Assembly: GCF_022271405.1 (NCBI RefSeq)
Contig: NZ_JAJNAL010000002.1
Coordinates: forward strand, 303,415 to 367,414
Length of the DNA stretch: 64,000 nucleotides
Reading direction: 5' to 3'
From: Rhodopseudomonas infernalis
GTDB taxonomy: Bacteria; Pseudomonadota; Alphaproteobacteria; Rhizobiales; Xanthobacteraceae
Shown here: in pieces, positions 19,077 through 28,678 of the stretch
Numbering within the stretch: position 1 is the stretch's first letter
Layout: each line of letters begins with the position of its first letter
The notes under the pieces: model-generated
What the model was told of the DNA's origin: nothing
What the model saw: the letters and a program-made list of their open reading frames with translations, nothing else
The model's database searches: none
Translations under genes and position numbers: made by a program

Positions 19077-19153
19077 TGGCGATCCCAGCAGGATTCGAAC
19101 CTGCAACCCGCGGAGTAGAAATCCGCTACTCTATCCAGTTGAGCTATGGGACC
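19077..19153 (-). tRNA. tRNA-Arg (anticodon UCU)
   Basis: Read on the minus strand, GGTCCCA pairs with TGGGATC as acceptor stem. The D-arm is GCTC...GAGT, and the anticodon stem GCGGA/TCCGC encloses TTTCTAC with UCU at the anticodon. The T-arm is GCAGG/CCTGC around TTCGAAT, and CCA is encoded. It is 77 bases long with all invariant positions I checked. Confidence 0.95.
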
Positions 19154-19483
19154 GTTGGGGGCTTTCTAGCACCGCGGATACAAAAAATCCGCCCCTGAGA
19201 CAACATCTCCCATTGCCGTTTCCATCGCCGTCTCCGAAATCCCGGACCCATCCCCGAACCATTTGCCGCGCTGCCGCGTCCAACCGGGGCGGTGCGTTGT
19301 GTTCGGCGCCGCGGCACGCGAAGATGCGAATCTGATGGATTGGCGACCGACGTCTGAGTGTCACGGCCGCGCGCGCAGACCGGCACGCCGGGCGCGCCGT
19401 GGGCCGCGCCATCAGGGCGTCATTTTACAGGCATTTGCTTTCGTCTCGGAACGCGGCGCACGTCCGCGGCAGGGGAGTTCGAC
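19154..19483. other. Divergent intergenic region, tRNA-Arg and alpha-2-macroglobulin
   Basis: It must hold the leftward tRNA promoter and the rightward promoter of the macroglobulin operon. The frame of the macroglobulin gene is open back to 19358 but lacks protein character there. AGGGGAG at about 19,471 is the ribosome site for the ATG at 19484. Confidence 0.5.
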
Positions 19484-22400
19484 ATGATCGGTTGGGTTCG
19501 CACCATTGCGCTGTGCACGGCGCTGGCGCTCGGCAGCGCCTCCGCCTTCGCCGCCGACAAGGCTTTCAAGCGGGACGACCTGGCGGATTCGGCGATCAAG
19601 CTGGAAGCCCAGATCAAGAGCGAGGCGGGGGCGGTCGCCAGGCCGGCGGCGAGCCTGAGGGCCGATGCCGATGCCGCGTTGCGGCGCGGGGATTACCGCA
19701 GCGGGCTGCAGATCATGGGCCAGATCGCGGCGGTCGATCCGGCCGACGGCAGCAACTGGCTGCGGCTCGCCAAGGCCGTGTTCCAGATCAAGGCACCAAC
19801 CAGTTCCGAACAGACGTTCCTGCTCGAGCGGGCCTCGACCGCCGCCTACATCGCCTATCAGCGCGCCGGCAATGCCGGCGAGGAGGCCGACGCGCTCGCG
19901 GTGCTCGGCCGTTCGCTGGCGGACCGCCGGCTGTGGCGTCCGGCGCTCGATACGCTGCGGCTGTCGCTCGACCTGCGCGAGGTCGCGGACGTCCGCGGCC
20001 GCTACGAGAAGCTGCGCGATGATCACGGCTTCCGTCTGCTCGACTACACCGTGGATTCTGACTCGGCGTCGCCGCGGGCCTGCTTCCAGTTTTCCGAAGA
20101 CCTCGCCAAGCGCACCGACTTCGCGCCGTATCTGGCGCTGGCCGGCACCGACAAGCCGGCGCTGACCTCGGAAGACAAGCAGCTCTGCGTCGAGGGGCTC
20201 AAGCACGGCGAGCGCTACAACATCAATCTGCGCGCCGGCCTGCCGTCGACCGTCAAGGAGACGCTGCCGAAATCGGCCGAGTTCAACATCTACGTCCGCG
20301 ACCGCAAGCCGCTAGTGCGCTTCACCGGCCGCGCCTATGTGCTGCCGCGCACCGGCCAGCGCGGCATCCCGCTGGTCAGCGTCAACACCCCGACGGTCGC
20401 CGTGCAGGTGTTCCGGATCGGCGACCGCAACCTGATCAACACCGTGGTCGACAGCGACTTCCAGCGTACGCTGAGCCGCTACCAGCTCGACGATCTCGGC
20501 AGCCAGCGCGGCGCCAAGGTGTGGTCGGGCGAGCTCGACACCGCGCCGGCGGCGCTCAATGCCGACGTGACGACGGCCTTCGCGGTCGACCAGGTGCTCG
20601 GCGATCTGCAGCCCGGCGTCTATGTGATGACGGCGGCGCCGAAGGGGCCGGTCGCCAATTCGGACGACGACGGCCAGCTCGCAACGCAGTGGTTTATCGT
20701 CTCCGATCTCGGCGTCACCGCGTTCTCCGGCAATGACGGCATCCACGTCTTCGTCAATTCGCTGGCCTCGACCGATCCGGTCGGCAAGGCCGAGGTCCGG
20801 CTGATCGCCCGCAACAACGAAATCCTCGCCACCCGCAAAACCGACGACAGCGGCCATGTGCTGTTCGAGGCCGGGCTGGCGCGCGGCGAGGGCGGCATGT
20901 CGCCGGCGCTGCTGACGGTGACCGGCGAGAAGGCCGACTACGCCTTCCTCAGCCTGAAAACGAGCGCGTTCGATCTGTCCGACCGCGGCGTCTCCGGCCG
21001 CGCGGTGCCGGCCGGGGCCGACGCCTTCGTTTATGCCGAGCGCGGCGTCTATCGCTCCGGCGAGACCGTGCATCTCACCGCGCTGCTGCGCGATGGCCAG
21101 GGCAATGCACTGGTCGGCGGACCGATGACGCTGGTGGTCGAGCGGCCGGACGGTGTCGAATACCGCCGCGCCGTGCTGTCCGACCAGGGCAGCGGCGGCC
21201 GCAGCCTCGACGTGGCGCTGAACTCGGCGGTGCCGACCGGCACCTGGCGGGTCCGCGCCTTCACCGATCCGAAGGGCGCCAGCATCGGCGACACCACCTT
21301 CATGGTCGAGGACTACGTCCCCGACCGGATCGAATTCGATATCTCCACCAAGGACAAGCAGATCAAAGCTGATGCTCCTGTGGAACTTAAGGTCGACGGC
21401 CGCTTCCTGTACGGCGCGCCGGCCTCCGGCCTCGCGCTGGAAGGCGACCTGCTGGTCGCGCCGGCCGATGGCCGCCCGGGCTATGCCGGCTATCAGTTCG
21501 GCGTCGCCGACGAGGAGACCACCAGCAACGAGCGCACGCCGCTCGAGAACCTGCCGGAAGCCGACGACAACGGCAGTGCGACCTTCCCGTTGATCCTGCC
21601 GAAGCCGCCGTCCTCGACGCGGCCGCAGGAGGCGCAGATCTTCATCCGGATGCGCGAGGCCGGCGGCCGTGCGGTCGAGCGCAAGCTGGTGCTGCCAATC
21701 GCGCCGTCCTCCCCGATGATCGGCGTCAAGCCGCTGTTCACCGAGAAGAACGTCGCCGAGGGCGACAACGCCAAGTTCGAAGTCGCCTTCGTGGCCCCGG
21801 ACGGCACCGCGCTGGCGCGCTCCGGCCTGCGCTACGAACTGCTCAAGATCGAGTCGCATTATCAGTGGTACCGGCAGAACTCGTCCTGGGACTACGAGCC
21901 GGTGAAGTCGACCAAGCGCGTCGCCGACGGTGACGTGGCGGTGGCGCCCGGCAAGCCCGGCCAACTGTCGTTCCAGACCGAGAGCGGCCGCTATCGTCTC
22001 GACGTCAAGACCGCTGATGCCGACGGCCCGATCACCTCGGTGCAGTTCGATGTCGGCTGGTATTCGGACGGTTCGGCCGACACGCCGGACCTGCTGGAGA
22101 CCTCGGTCGACAAGCCCGAATACGCCTCCGGCGACACCATGACGGTGACCGTCAACGCGCGGACCGCGGGGCTCTTGACCGTCAACGTGCTCGGTGATCG
22201 TCTGCTGACCACGCAGTCGGTGGCGGTGAAGCAGGGCTCGTCGCAGGTCAAGCTGCCGGTCGGCAAGGACTGGGGCACCGGCGCCTATGTGGTGACGACG
22301 CTGCGCCGGCCGCTCGACACGGCGGCGCAACGCATGCCCGGCCGCGCCATCGGCGTGCAGTGGGTGTCGATCGACAAGAAGGCTCGCACGCTCGCGGTGA

Positions 22401-24697
22401 CGCTGTCGCCGCCGGCGCTGGTACGGCCGTCGACCACGATGAAGCTCCCGGTCAAGCTCGGCGGGCTCGCGCCCGGCGAGGACGCCAAGATCGTGGTCGC
22501 CGCGGTCGACGTCGGCATCCTGAACCTCACCGGCTACAAGCCGCCGGCGCCGGACGACTACTATCTCGGCCAGCGCCGCATGACCTCCGAGCTTCGCGAC
22601 CTCTACGGCCAATTGATCGACGGCATGCAGGGCACCCGCGGCCAGATCCGGTCGGGCGGCGACTCCGCCGGCGCCGAGCTGCAGGGCAGCCCGCCCACGC
22701 AGAAGCCTCTGGCGCTGTACTCCGGCATCGTCACCGTCGGTGCGGACGGCAGTGCCGAGATCAGCTTCGACATTCCGGACTTCGCCGGCACCGCGCGGGT
22801 GATGGCGGTGGCGTGGACCGCCACCAAGGTCGGCCGCGCGAATGTCGACGTCACGGTCCGCGACCCGGTGGTGCTGACCACGACGCTGCCGCGTTTCCTG
22901 CGCAACGGCGATCGCGGCACCATGGCGTTCGACCTCGACAATGTCGAAGGCGCGCCGGGCGACTTCACCATCAAGGTGACCGCGACCGGTCCAGTGAAGC
23001 TGTCGGGGCCGGCTTCGACCACGATGAAGCTTGCCGCCAAGCAGCGCGGCTCGGCGCAGCTGGCGATCGATGCCGGAGGCGCCGGCACCGCGGCGCTCGA
23101 CGTGGCGATCAGCGGTCCGAATGGTCTGGCGCTGGCGCGGCACTACGCGCTCGACGTCCGGCCGGCCAACCAGACGCTGGCGCGGCGTTCGATCCGGACC
23201 CTCGCTAAGCAGGAGAGCCTGACGCTGACGGCGGACATGTTCTCCGACCTGGTGCCGGGCACGGGTGGCGTGTCGCTGTCGGTCAGCCAGTCGACCGCGC
23301 TCGACGCTGCGACGATCCTCAAGGCGCTCGATCGCTATCCGTTCGGCTGCTCCGAGCAGATCGCCAGCCGCGCGCTGCCGCTGCTTTACGTCAACGATCT
23401 CGCCGCCGGCGCGCATCTGGCGATGGACACGGCGGCGGACGAGCGGATCAGGACGTCGATCGACCGACTGCTGGCCCGTCAGGGTTCGAACGGCTCCTTC
23501 GGGCTGTGGTCGACCGGCGGCGACGACGCCTGGCTCGACGCCTATGTCACCGACTTCCTGACCCGGGCGCGCGAGAAGAACTTCGTCGTGCCCGACGTAG
23601 CCTTCCGCAGCGCGCTCGACCGCATCCGCAACGCGGTGGTCAACGCCGAGGAGCCGGAAAAGGACGGCGGCCGCAACCTCGCCTACGGGCTGTATGTGCT
23701 GGCCCGCAACGGCGCGGCTCCGATCGGCGACCTGCGCTATCTCGCCGACACCAAGCTCGACAAGCTGGCGACGCCGATCGCCAAGTCGCAGCTCGCGGCG
23801 GCGCTGGCGCTGGTCGGCGACCGTACCCGCGCCGAGCGGGTCTATGCGGCAGCGGCTGGCGACCTCGCGCCGAAGCCGGTGATCCAGTTCGGCCGCGTCG
23901 ACTACGGCTCGGCGCTGCGCGACGCCGCCGCGCTGGTGTCGCTCGCCAGCGAAGGCAACGCCCCGAAGGCGACACTGACGACCGCCGTGCAGCGCGTCGA
24001 AGCTGCGCGCGGCCTGACGCCCTACACCTCGACGCAAGAGAATGCGTGGCTGGTGCTGGCGGCACGGGCGCTCGCCAAGGAGCCGATCAGCCTTGATCTC
24101 AACGGCAGTGCGATCAAGACCGCGCTGTATCGTAGCTACAAGGCCGACGAGGTTCGGGCCGAGCCGGTCAGGATCGCCAATGCCGGCGATGCGCCGGTGC
24201 AGGCGGTGGTGACGGTCAGTGGTTCGCCGGTGACGCCGGAGCCGGCTGCCAGCAACGGCTTCAAGATCGAGCGTGCTTACTTCACGCTCGCCGGCGAGCC
24301 GGCCGACATCACCAAGGCGAAGCAGAACGATCGCTTCGCGGTGGTGCTGACGATCACCGAAGCCAAGCCGGAGTTCGCGCATGTGATGGTGGCGGACTAT
24401 CTGCCCGCCGGCCTCGAGATCGACAATCCGCATCTGGTGTCGTCCGGGGACGCCGGCACGCTGGACTGGATCCAGAACGGCCAAGAGCCGGTCAACACCG
24501 AATTCCGGGATGACCGCTTCACCGCCGCGCTCGACCGCAAGGCCGAAGACAAGGCGGTGTTCACCGTCGCCTATGTGGTCCGCGCGGTCTCGCCCGGCAA
24601 ATATGTGCTGCCGCAAGCGGTCGTCGAGGACATGTACAACCCGTCCCGCTACGGCCGCACCAACACCGGAACCGTCGAGGTGCGGGCGGCGAAATGA
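19484..24697 (+). CDS. Bacterial alpha-2-macroglobulin, thioester type
   Basis: A 1737-residue periplasmic protease trap, as in E. coli YfhM. A Sec signal (MIGWVRTIALCTALALG...AFA-AD) has no lipobox, so the protein is probably soluble rather than lipid-anchored. The chain shows repeated beta-sandwich (MG) domains, a bait region, and the thioester motif in YPFGCSEQ with Cys at about residue 1289 and the Glu-Gln that forms the internal thioester. After it comes the helical thioester domain (NGSFGLWSTGGDDAWLDAYV). The stop overlaps the pbpC start, the classic macroglobulin-PBP1c pair, thought to repair cell wall and trap invading proteases together. Length is normal for the family. Confidence 0.95.
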   Translation: MIGWVRTIALCTALALGSASAFAADKAFKRDDLADSAIKLEAQIKSEAGAVARPAASLRADADAALRRGDYRSGLQIMGQIAAVDPADGSNWLRLAKAVFQIKAPTSSEQTFLLERASTAAYIAYQRAGNAGEEADALAVLGRSLADRRLWRPALDTLRLSLDLREVADVRGRYEKLRDDHGFRLLDYTVDSDSASPRACFQFSEDLAKRTDFAPYLALAGTDKPALTSEDKQLCVEGLKHGERYNINLRAGLPSTVKETLPKSAEFNIYVRDRKPLVRFTGRAYVLPRTGQRGIPLVSVNTPTVAVQVFRIGDRNLINTVVDSDFQRTLSRYQLDDLGSQRGAKVWSGELDTAPAALNADVTTAFAVDQVLGDLQPGVYVMTAAPKGPVANSDDDGQLATQWFIVSDLGVTAFSGNDGIHVFVNSLASTDPVGKAEVRLIARNNEILATRKTDDSGHVLFEAGLARGEGGMSPALLTVTGEKADYAFLSLKTSAFDLSDRGVSGRAVPAGADAFVYAERGVYRSGETVHLTALLRDGQGNALVGGPMTLVVERPDGVEYRRAVLSDQGSGGRSLDVALNSAVPTGTWRVRAFTDPKGASIGDTTFMVEDYVPDRIEFDISTKDKQIKADAPVELKVDGRFLYGAPASGLALEGDLLVAPADGRPGYAGYQFGVADEETTSNERTPLENLPEADDNGSATFPLILPKPPSSTRPQEAQIFIRMREAGGRAVERKLVLPIAPSSPMIGVKPLFTEKNVAEGDNAKFEVAFVAPDGTALARSGLRYELLKIESHYQWYRQNSSWDYEPVKSTKRVADGDVAVAPGKPGQLSFQTESGRYRLDVKTADADGPITSVQFDVGWYSDGSADTPDLLETSVDKPEYASGDTMTVTVNARTAGLLTVNVLGDRLLTTQSVAVKQGSSQVKLPVGKDWGTGAYVVTTLRRPLDTAAQRMPGRAIGVQWVSIDKKARTLAVTLSPPALVRPSTTMKLPVKLGGLAPGEDAKIVVAAVDVGILNLTGYKPPAPDDYYLGQRRMTSELRDLYGQLIDGMQGTRGQIRSGGDSAGAELQGSPPTQKPLALYSGIVTVGADGSAEISFDIPDFAGTARVMAVAWTATKVGRANVDVTVRDPVVLTTTLPRFLRNGDRGTMAFDLDNVEGAPGDFTIKVTATGPVKLSGPASTTMKLAAKQRGSAQLAIDAGGAGTAALDVAISGPNGLALARHYALDVRPANQTLARRSIRTLAKQESLTLTADMFSDLVPGTGGVSLSVSQSTALDAATILKALDRYPFGCSEQIASRALPLLYVNDLAAGAHLAMDTAADERIRTSIDRLLARQGSNGSFGLWSTGGDDAWLDAYVTDFLTRAREKNFVVPDVAFRSALDRIRNAVVNAEEPEKDGGRNLAYGLYVLARNGAAPIGDLRYLADTKLDKLATPIAKSQLAAALALVGDRTRAERVYAAAAGDLAPKPVIQFGRVDYGSALRDAAALVSLASEGNAPKATLTTAVQRVEAARGLTPYTSTQENAWLVLAARALAKEPISLDLNGSAIKTALYRSYKADEVRAEPVRIANAGDAPVQAVVTVSGSPVTPEPAASNGFKIERAYFTLAGEPADITKAKQNDRFAVVLTITEAKPEFAHVMVADYLPAGLEIDNPHLVSSGDAGTLDWIQNGQEPVNTEFRDDRFTAALDRKAEDKAVFTVAYVVRAVSPGKYVLPQAVVEDMYNPSRYGRTNTGTVEVRAAK

Positions 24698-26883
24698 GCC
24701 AAGAAGGCACCACACCGCCTCCGTCATTGCGAGCGCAGCGAAGCAATCCAGCGCCGCGCGCGCGGCGTGGATTGCTTCGTCGCTTCGCTCCTCGCAATGA
24801 CGGGTGGAAAGGGTGGTGGTGGATCAAGACGACCGCAATCGTTTCGGCCGTCCTGATCATTGCTGCGATCGGCGGCCTCGCGGCCTATGTCGCTTCGCTC
24901 GGGCCGCTGCCGCTCGACGAGGCGCGGAAGACGTCGGTCACGGTGGTCGATCGCCACGGCAAGCTGCTGCGCGCCTATGCGATGGCGGATGGGCGGTGGC
25001 GGCTGCCGGTCGATGCGACCACCGGCGTCGATCCGCGCTACCTGCAGCAACTGCTCGCCTATGAGGACAAGCGGTTCTGGTCGCATCACGGCGTCGATCC
25101 GCTCGCGGTCGGGCGCGCCGCGCTGCAGCTCGTCACCCGCGGGCACATTGTGTCGGGCGGCTCGACCATCACCATGCAGCTGGCGCGGCTGATGGAGCCG
25201 CGGCGCGAGCGCTCGCTGACCGCGAAGCTGCACCAGATGGTGCGCGCGGTCGAACTGGAACGCCGGCTCAGCAAGCAGCAGATCCTCGACCTGTATCTGG
25301 CGCTCGCGCCCTATGGCGGCAATCTCGAAGGCATTCGCGCGGCCTCGATTGCGTATTTCGGCAAGGAGCCGAAGCGGCTGTCGCTGTCCGAATCCGCGCT
25401 GCTGGTGGCGCTGCCGCAATCGCCGGAGACGCGTCGGCTCGATCGTCATCCCGAAGCCGCGCAGGCGGCGCGCAACCGCGTGCTGGCCCGGATGGTCGAG
25501 GACGGCGTGGTCAGCGCCGAGGATGCCGCGCAGGCGAGGGCGGTGCCGGTGCATCGCCAGCGCAAGCCGATGCCGATCCTGGCGCCGCATTCCGCCGATC
25601 AGGCGACCTCAGCGGTGAAGGACACGCCGCTGATCCGGCTGACGCTCGACTCCGGCATCCAGCGCGCGCTGGAGTCGCTGGCGCGCGACCGGGCGCTCGC
25701 GCTCGGCCCGGACATCTCGATCGGCATCCTGGCTGTGGACAACGAGACCGGCGATGTGCTCGCCCATGTCGGCTCGGCGGACTATTTCGACGACCGCCGC
25801 GCCGGGCAGGTCGACATGACCCGCGCGGTGCGCTCACCCGGCTCGACGCTGAAGCCGTTCATCTACGGGCTCGCCTTCGAGGACGGCTTCGTTCATCCGG
25901 AAAGCCTGATCGACGACCGGCCGGTGAGGTTCGGCGCCTACGCGCCTGAGAATTTCGACATGACGTTCCAGGGCACCGTCACAGTGCGCAAGGCGTTGCA
26001 ATTGTCCCTGAACGTGCCGGCGATCGAACTGCTCGACCGTGTCGGCTCGAGCCGGCTGGCGTCGCGGCTGAAACAGGCCGGTGCCGGGCTGGTGTTGCCG
26101 AAGGACGAAGCGCCCGGCCTGGCCATGGGCCTCGGCGGCGTCGGCATCCGGCTGGCCGACCTGGTGCAGCTCTACAGCGGCGTCGCGCGCCTCGGCGAGG
26201 TCGTGCCGCTCCGGGAAATCGCCAGCTATTCCAAAGCGGAACGCGAGACTCTGCGTCTGATGGATAAAGTCGCGGCCTGGCAGGTCGGCAACGTTCTGCT
26301 CGGCACGCCGCCGCCCGAGAACGCCGCGCGCAACCAGATCGCGTTCAAGACCGGAACCTCTTACGGCTACCGCGACGCCTGGTCGGTCGGGTTCGACGGC
26401 AAGATCACGATCGGCGTCTGGGTGGGCCGGCCCGATGGGGCACCGGTGCCGGGCCTGATTGGCCGTGTCGCCGCCGCGCCGGTGCTGTTCGACGCCTTCG
26501 CCCGCACCGGGCAGTTGCGAGCGCCGCTAGCGAAGCCGCCGCGCGGCGCGCTGATGGCCAGCAATGCCCAGCTGCCTCTGCCGCTGCGCCGCTTCCGCGC
26601 TGCGGGAGATCTCGTCCGCACCGGCAGCGAGCAGGCGCTGCGGATCCAGTTTCCGCTGAACGGCTCGCGGATCGATGCGATCAGCCAGGCTTCGACCGGG
26701 GCGCTGCCCGTCAAGGTCGCGGGCGGTGTGCTGCCGATGACCGTAATGGTCAACGGCATCGCGGCCGGCGAGATCGATGGCCGACGCCAGCGGCTGGTCG
26801 CGCCGCCGGGCCCGGGCTTCGTCCGCGTCACCGTGATGGACGCGGTCGGCGCTGCAGACACAGTCGTTGTGAGAATCCAGTAG
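24694..26883 (+). CDS. pbpC: Penicillin-binding protein 1C, glycosyltransferase/transpeptidase
   Basis: A 729-residue bifunctional peptidoglycan synthase. There is one membrane helix (about residues 45-65), then the GT51 domain with AYEDKRFWSHHGVD (catalytic Glu at about 124) and GGSTITMQLARLM. The transpeptidase domain has SPGSTLKPF (Ser384, Lys387) and KTGTSYGYRDAW (Lys552), and a C-terminal BiPBP_C beta-domain follows. The ATG at 24694 overlaps the macroglobulin stop (ATGA). Residues 10-36 are encoded by an interspersed repeat (24722-24802), and there is no in-frame start between the repeat and the membrane helix. The repeat-derived tail must therefore be translated if the anchor is to be made. 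Confidence 0.95.
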   Translation: MSQEGTTPPPSLRAQRSNPAPRARRGLLRRFAPRNDGWKGWWWIKTTAIVSAVLIIAAIGGLAAYVASLGPLPLDEARKTSVTVVDRHGKLLRAYAMADGRWRLPVDATTGVDPRYLQQLLAYEDKRFWSHHGVDPLAVGRAALQLVTRGHIVSGGSTITMQLARLMEPRRERSLTAKLHQMVRAVELERRLSKQQILDLYLALAPYGGNLEGIRAASIAYFGKEPKRLSLSESALLVALPQSPETRRLDRHPEAAQAARNRVLARMVEDGVVSAEDAAQARAVPVHRQRKPMPILAPHSADQATSAVKDTPLIRLTLDSGIQRALESLARDRALALGPDISIGILAVDNETGDVLAHVGSADYFDDRRAGQVDMTRAVRSPGSTLKPFIYGLAFEDGFVHPESLIDDRPVRFGAYAPENFDMTFQGTVTVRKALQLSLNVPAIELLDRVGSSRLASRLKQAGAGLVLPKDEAPGLAMGLGGVGIRLADLVQLYSGVARLGEVVPLREIASYSKAERETLRLMDKVAAWQVGNVLLGTPPPENAARNQIAFKTGTSYGYRDAWSVGFDGKITIGVWVGRPDGAPVPGLIGRVAAAPVLFDAFARTGQLRAPLAKPPRGALMASNAQLPLPLRRFRAAGDLVRTGSEQALRIQFPLNGSRIDAISQASTGALPVKVAGGVLPMTVMVNGIAAGEIDGRRQRLVAPPGPGFVRVTVMDAVGAADTVVVRIQ
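24722..24802. repeat. Palindromic interspersed repeat, family C, copy 1, inside pbpC
   Basis: CGTCATTGCGAG at the left pairs with CTCGCAATGACG at the right, with inner arms AGCGAAGCAATCCA/TGGATTGCTTCG. It is 81 bases, exactly 27 codons, so it keeps the pbpC frame. Other copies are at 30734-30809 and 52361-52443. Confidence 0.92.
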
Positions 26884-26934
26884 CAGCCCGGCCAAGTGGT
26901 TGTCCGGGTGTCGGTTTCAGCGTATGCGAAGCCG

Positions 26935-28677
26935 ATGATTCAGTCCTCCGCATCACCCCGCTTCGGCGCCCCGCGCGAGCCTAAAGCAACCATGGACCCC
27001 GGTCGCGGGCTCGTGGCCGTGCTGGATTTCGTCTCGGTCAGCCATCTGCGTGCGGTGGCGTTTCTGGCGCTGGTCGGGTTGGTATTCTTCCTGCCGGGCT
27101 TCTTCAACATCCCGCCGATCGACCGCGACGAAGCTCGTTTCGCGCAGGCGACCAAGCAGATGGTCGAGAGCGGCGACTTCATCGATATCCGGTTCCAGGA
27201 CGAGGTTCGCTACAAGAAACCGGTCGGCATCTATTGGCTGCAGGCGGCAGTCGTCGACGGCGCATCGAAGCTCGGCCTGCCGCGCGCCGAAGTCCGGATC
27301 TGGCTGTACCGCGTGCCGTCGATGCTGGGCGCGATCGGCGCCGTGCTGATGACCTATTGGGCCGCGCTTGCTTTTGTCGGCAGGCGAGGAGCCGTGGTCG
27401 CCGGCCTGTTGCTGTGTAGTTGCATTCTACTCGGGGTCGAAGCGCGGCTGGCCAAGACCGACGCGTTCCTTCTGTTCACCGTCACCGCCGCGATGGGCGC
27501 GATGGCGCATGTCTATCTCGCCTGGCAGCGCGGCGACGATCGTTCCACATCCTGGTTCACACCCGCGATCTTCTGGACCGCGCTCGCGGCGGGCATCCTG
27601 TTGAAGGGCCCGCTGATCTTGATGTTCATCGCCCTGACGGTGATCCCGCTGGCGATTATCGATCGCTCGGCGGCATGGCTGTGGCGGCTGAAGCCGTTGA
27701 TCGGCGTTCCGTGGCTGCTGCTGCTGGTGCTGCCGTGGTTCATCGCCATCTTCCTGCGCGCCGGCGACACTTTCTTCGCCGACTCCGTCGGCGGCGACAT
27801 GCTGAGCAAGATTGCCAGCCCGAAAGAGTCGCACGGCGCGCCGCCCGGCATGTACTTCCTGCTGTTCTGGGTGACGTTCTGGCCCGGCGCGCCGCTTGCT
27901 GCGATGGCGGCGCCGGCGGTGTGGCGGGCGCGGCGCGAGCCGGGCGCGCAGTTCCTGCTGGCCTGGCTGATCCCGTCCTGGATTGTGTTCGAGATCGTCA
28001 TCACCAAGCTGCCGCACTACGTGCTGCCGCTGTATCCGGCGATCGCCATCATGACCGCCGGTGCCATCGAGCGCAGCGTGCTGTCGCGGTCCTGGCTCGC
28101 CAAGGGCGCGGCGTGGTGGTTCGCGATCCCGGTCCTGCTGCTGTCGCTGGCGATCGTCGGCGCGATCATTCTGACGCGGCAGCCGGTGTTCCTGGCGTGG
28201 CCTTTCATCGCGGCCTCGCTGATCTTCGGGCTGTTCGCCTGGCGGCTGTTCGACGAGAACCGCGCCGAGGCGTCGCTGCTGAATGCGGTGCTGGCCTCGC
28301 TGTTTCTGATGACGGCGACGCTCGGCGTCGTGGTGCCGAAGCTGCGACCAGTGTTTCCCAGCGTCGAGATCGCCGGGGCGCTGCGCAAGGTGGTGTGCGT
28401 CGGTCCGAAGGCGGCCGCGGTCGGCTATCACGAGCCCAGCCTGGTGTTCATGGTCGGCACCGATACGCTGCTGACCGACGGATCGGGCGCCGCCGACTTC
28501 CTGCTCGGCGGCAGCTGCCGGTTCGCGCTGATCGAGGCGCGTAGCGAACGCGCCTTCGCGGCCCGCGCCGAGGCGATCGGGCTGCGCTACAACGTGGCGC
28601 TGCGCATCGACGGCTACAACTTCTCGCAGGGCAAGCCGGTTTCGATCGCGATCTTCCGGTCGGAAGGCACGCAGTAA
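26935..28677 (+). CDS. ArnT-like glycosyltransferase (GT39/GT83 family)
   Basis: A GT-C membrane enzyme of about 580 residues and some twelve helices that uses polyprenyl-phosphate sugars. The periplasmic loop after helix 1 has the catalytic IDRDEARFAQA motif, and YKKPVGIYWLQA and KLPHYVLPLYPAIAI are typical of ArnT. The following PAP2, GT2 and lipid-A-N-domain genes suggest it transfers a sugar to lipid A or a related lipid; rhizobial RgtD-type galacturonosyl transferases have this setting. Start is uncertain: GTG 26896, ATG 26935 and ATG 26992 all lack a good ribosome site. Confidence 0.85.
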   Translation: MIQSSASPRFGAPREPKATMDPGRGLVAVLDFVSVSHLRAVAFLALVGLVFFLPGFFNIPPIDRDEARFAQATKQMVESGDFIDIRFQDEVRYKKPVGIYWLQAAVVDGASKLGLPRAEVRIWLYRVPSMLGAIGAVLMTYWAALAFVGRRGAVVAGLLLCSCILLGVEARLAKTDAFLLFTVTAAMGAMAHVYLAWQRGDDRSTSWFTPAIFWTALAAGILLKGPLILMFIALTVIPLAIIDRSAAWLWRLKPLIGVPWLLLLVLPWFIAIFLRAGDTFFADSVGGDMLSKIASPKESHGAPPGMYFLLFWVTFWPGAPLAAMAAPAVWRARREPGAQFLLAWLIPSWIVFEIVITKLPHYVLPLYPAIAIMTAGAIERSVLSRSWLAKGAAWWFAIPVLLLSLAIVGAIILTRQPVFLAWPFIAASLIFGLFAWRLFDENRAEASLLNAVLASLFLMTATLGVVVPKLRPVFPSVEIAGALRKVVCVGPKAAAVGYHEPSLVFMVGTDTLLTDGSGAADFLLGGSCRFALIEARSERAFAARAEAIGLRYNVALRIDGYNFSQGKPVSIAIFRSEGTQ

Positions 28678-28678
28678 G

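Noticed and set aside
24694..24696. Possible alternative pbpC start downstream of the repeat
   Set aside because: An ATG exists at 24797 but is out of frame, and the first in-frame start codon lies beyond the membrane helix.
20312..24727. A 1471-codon open frame on the minus strand opposite the macroglobulin gene
   Set aside because: It is the mirror of a high-GC gene: His/Arg/Gly-rich composition, no ribosome site, no domain. The plus-strand product is a complete macroglobulin with signal peptide and thioester.
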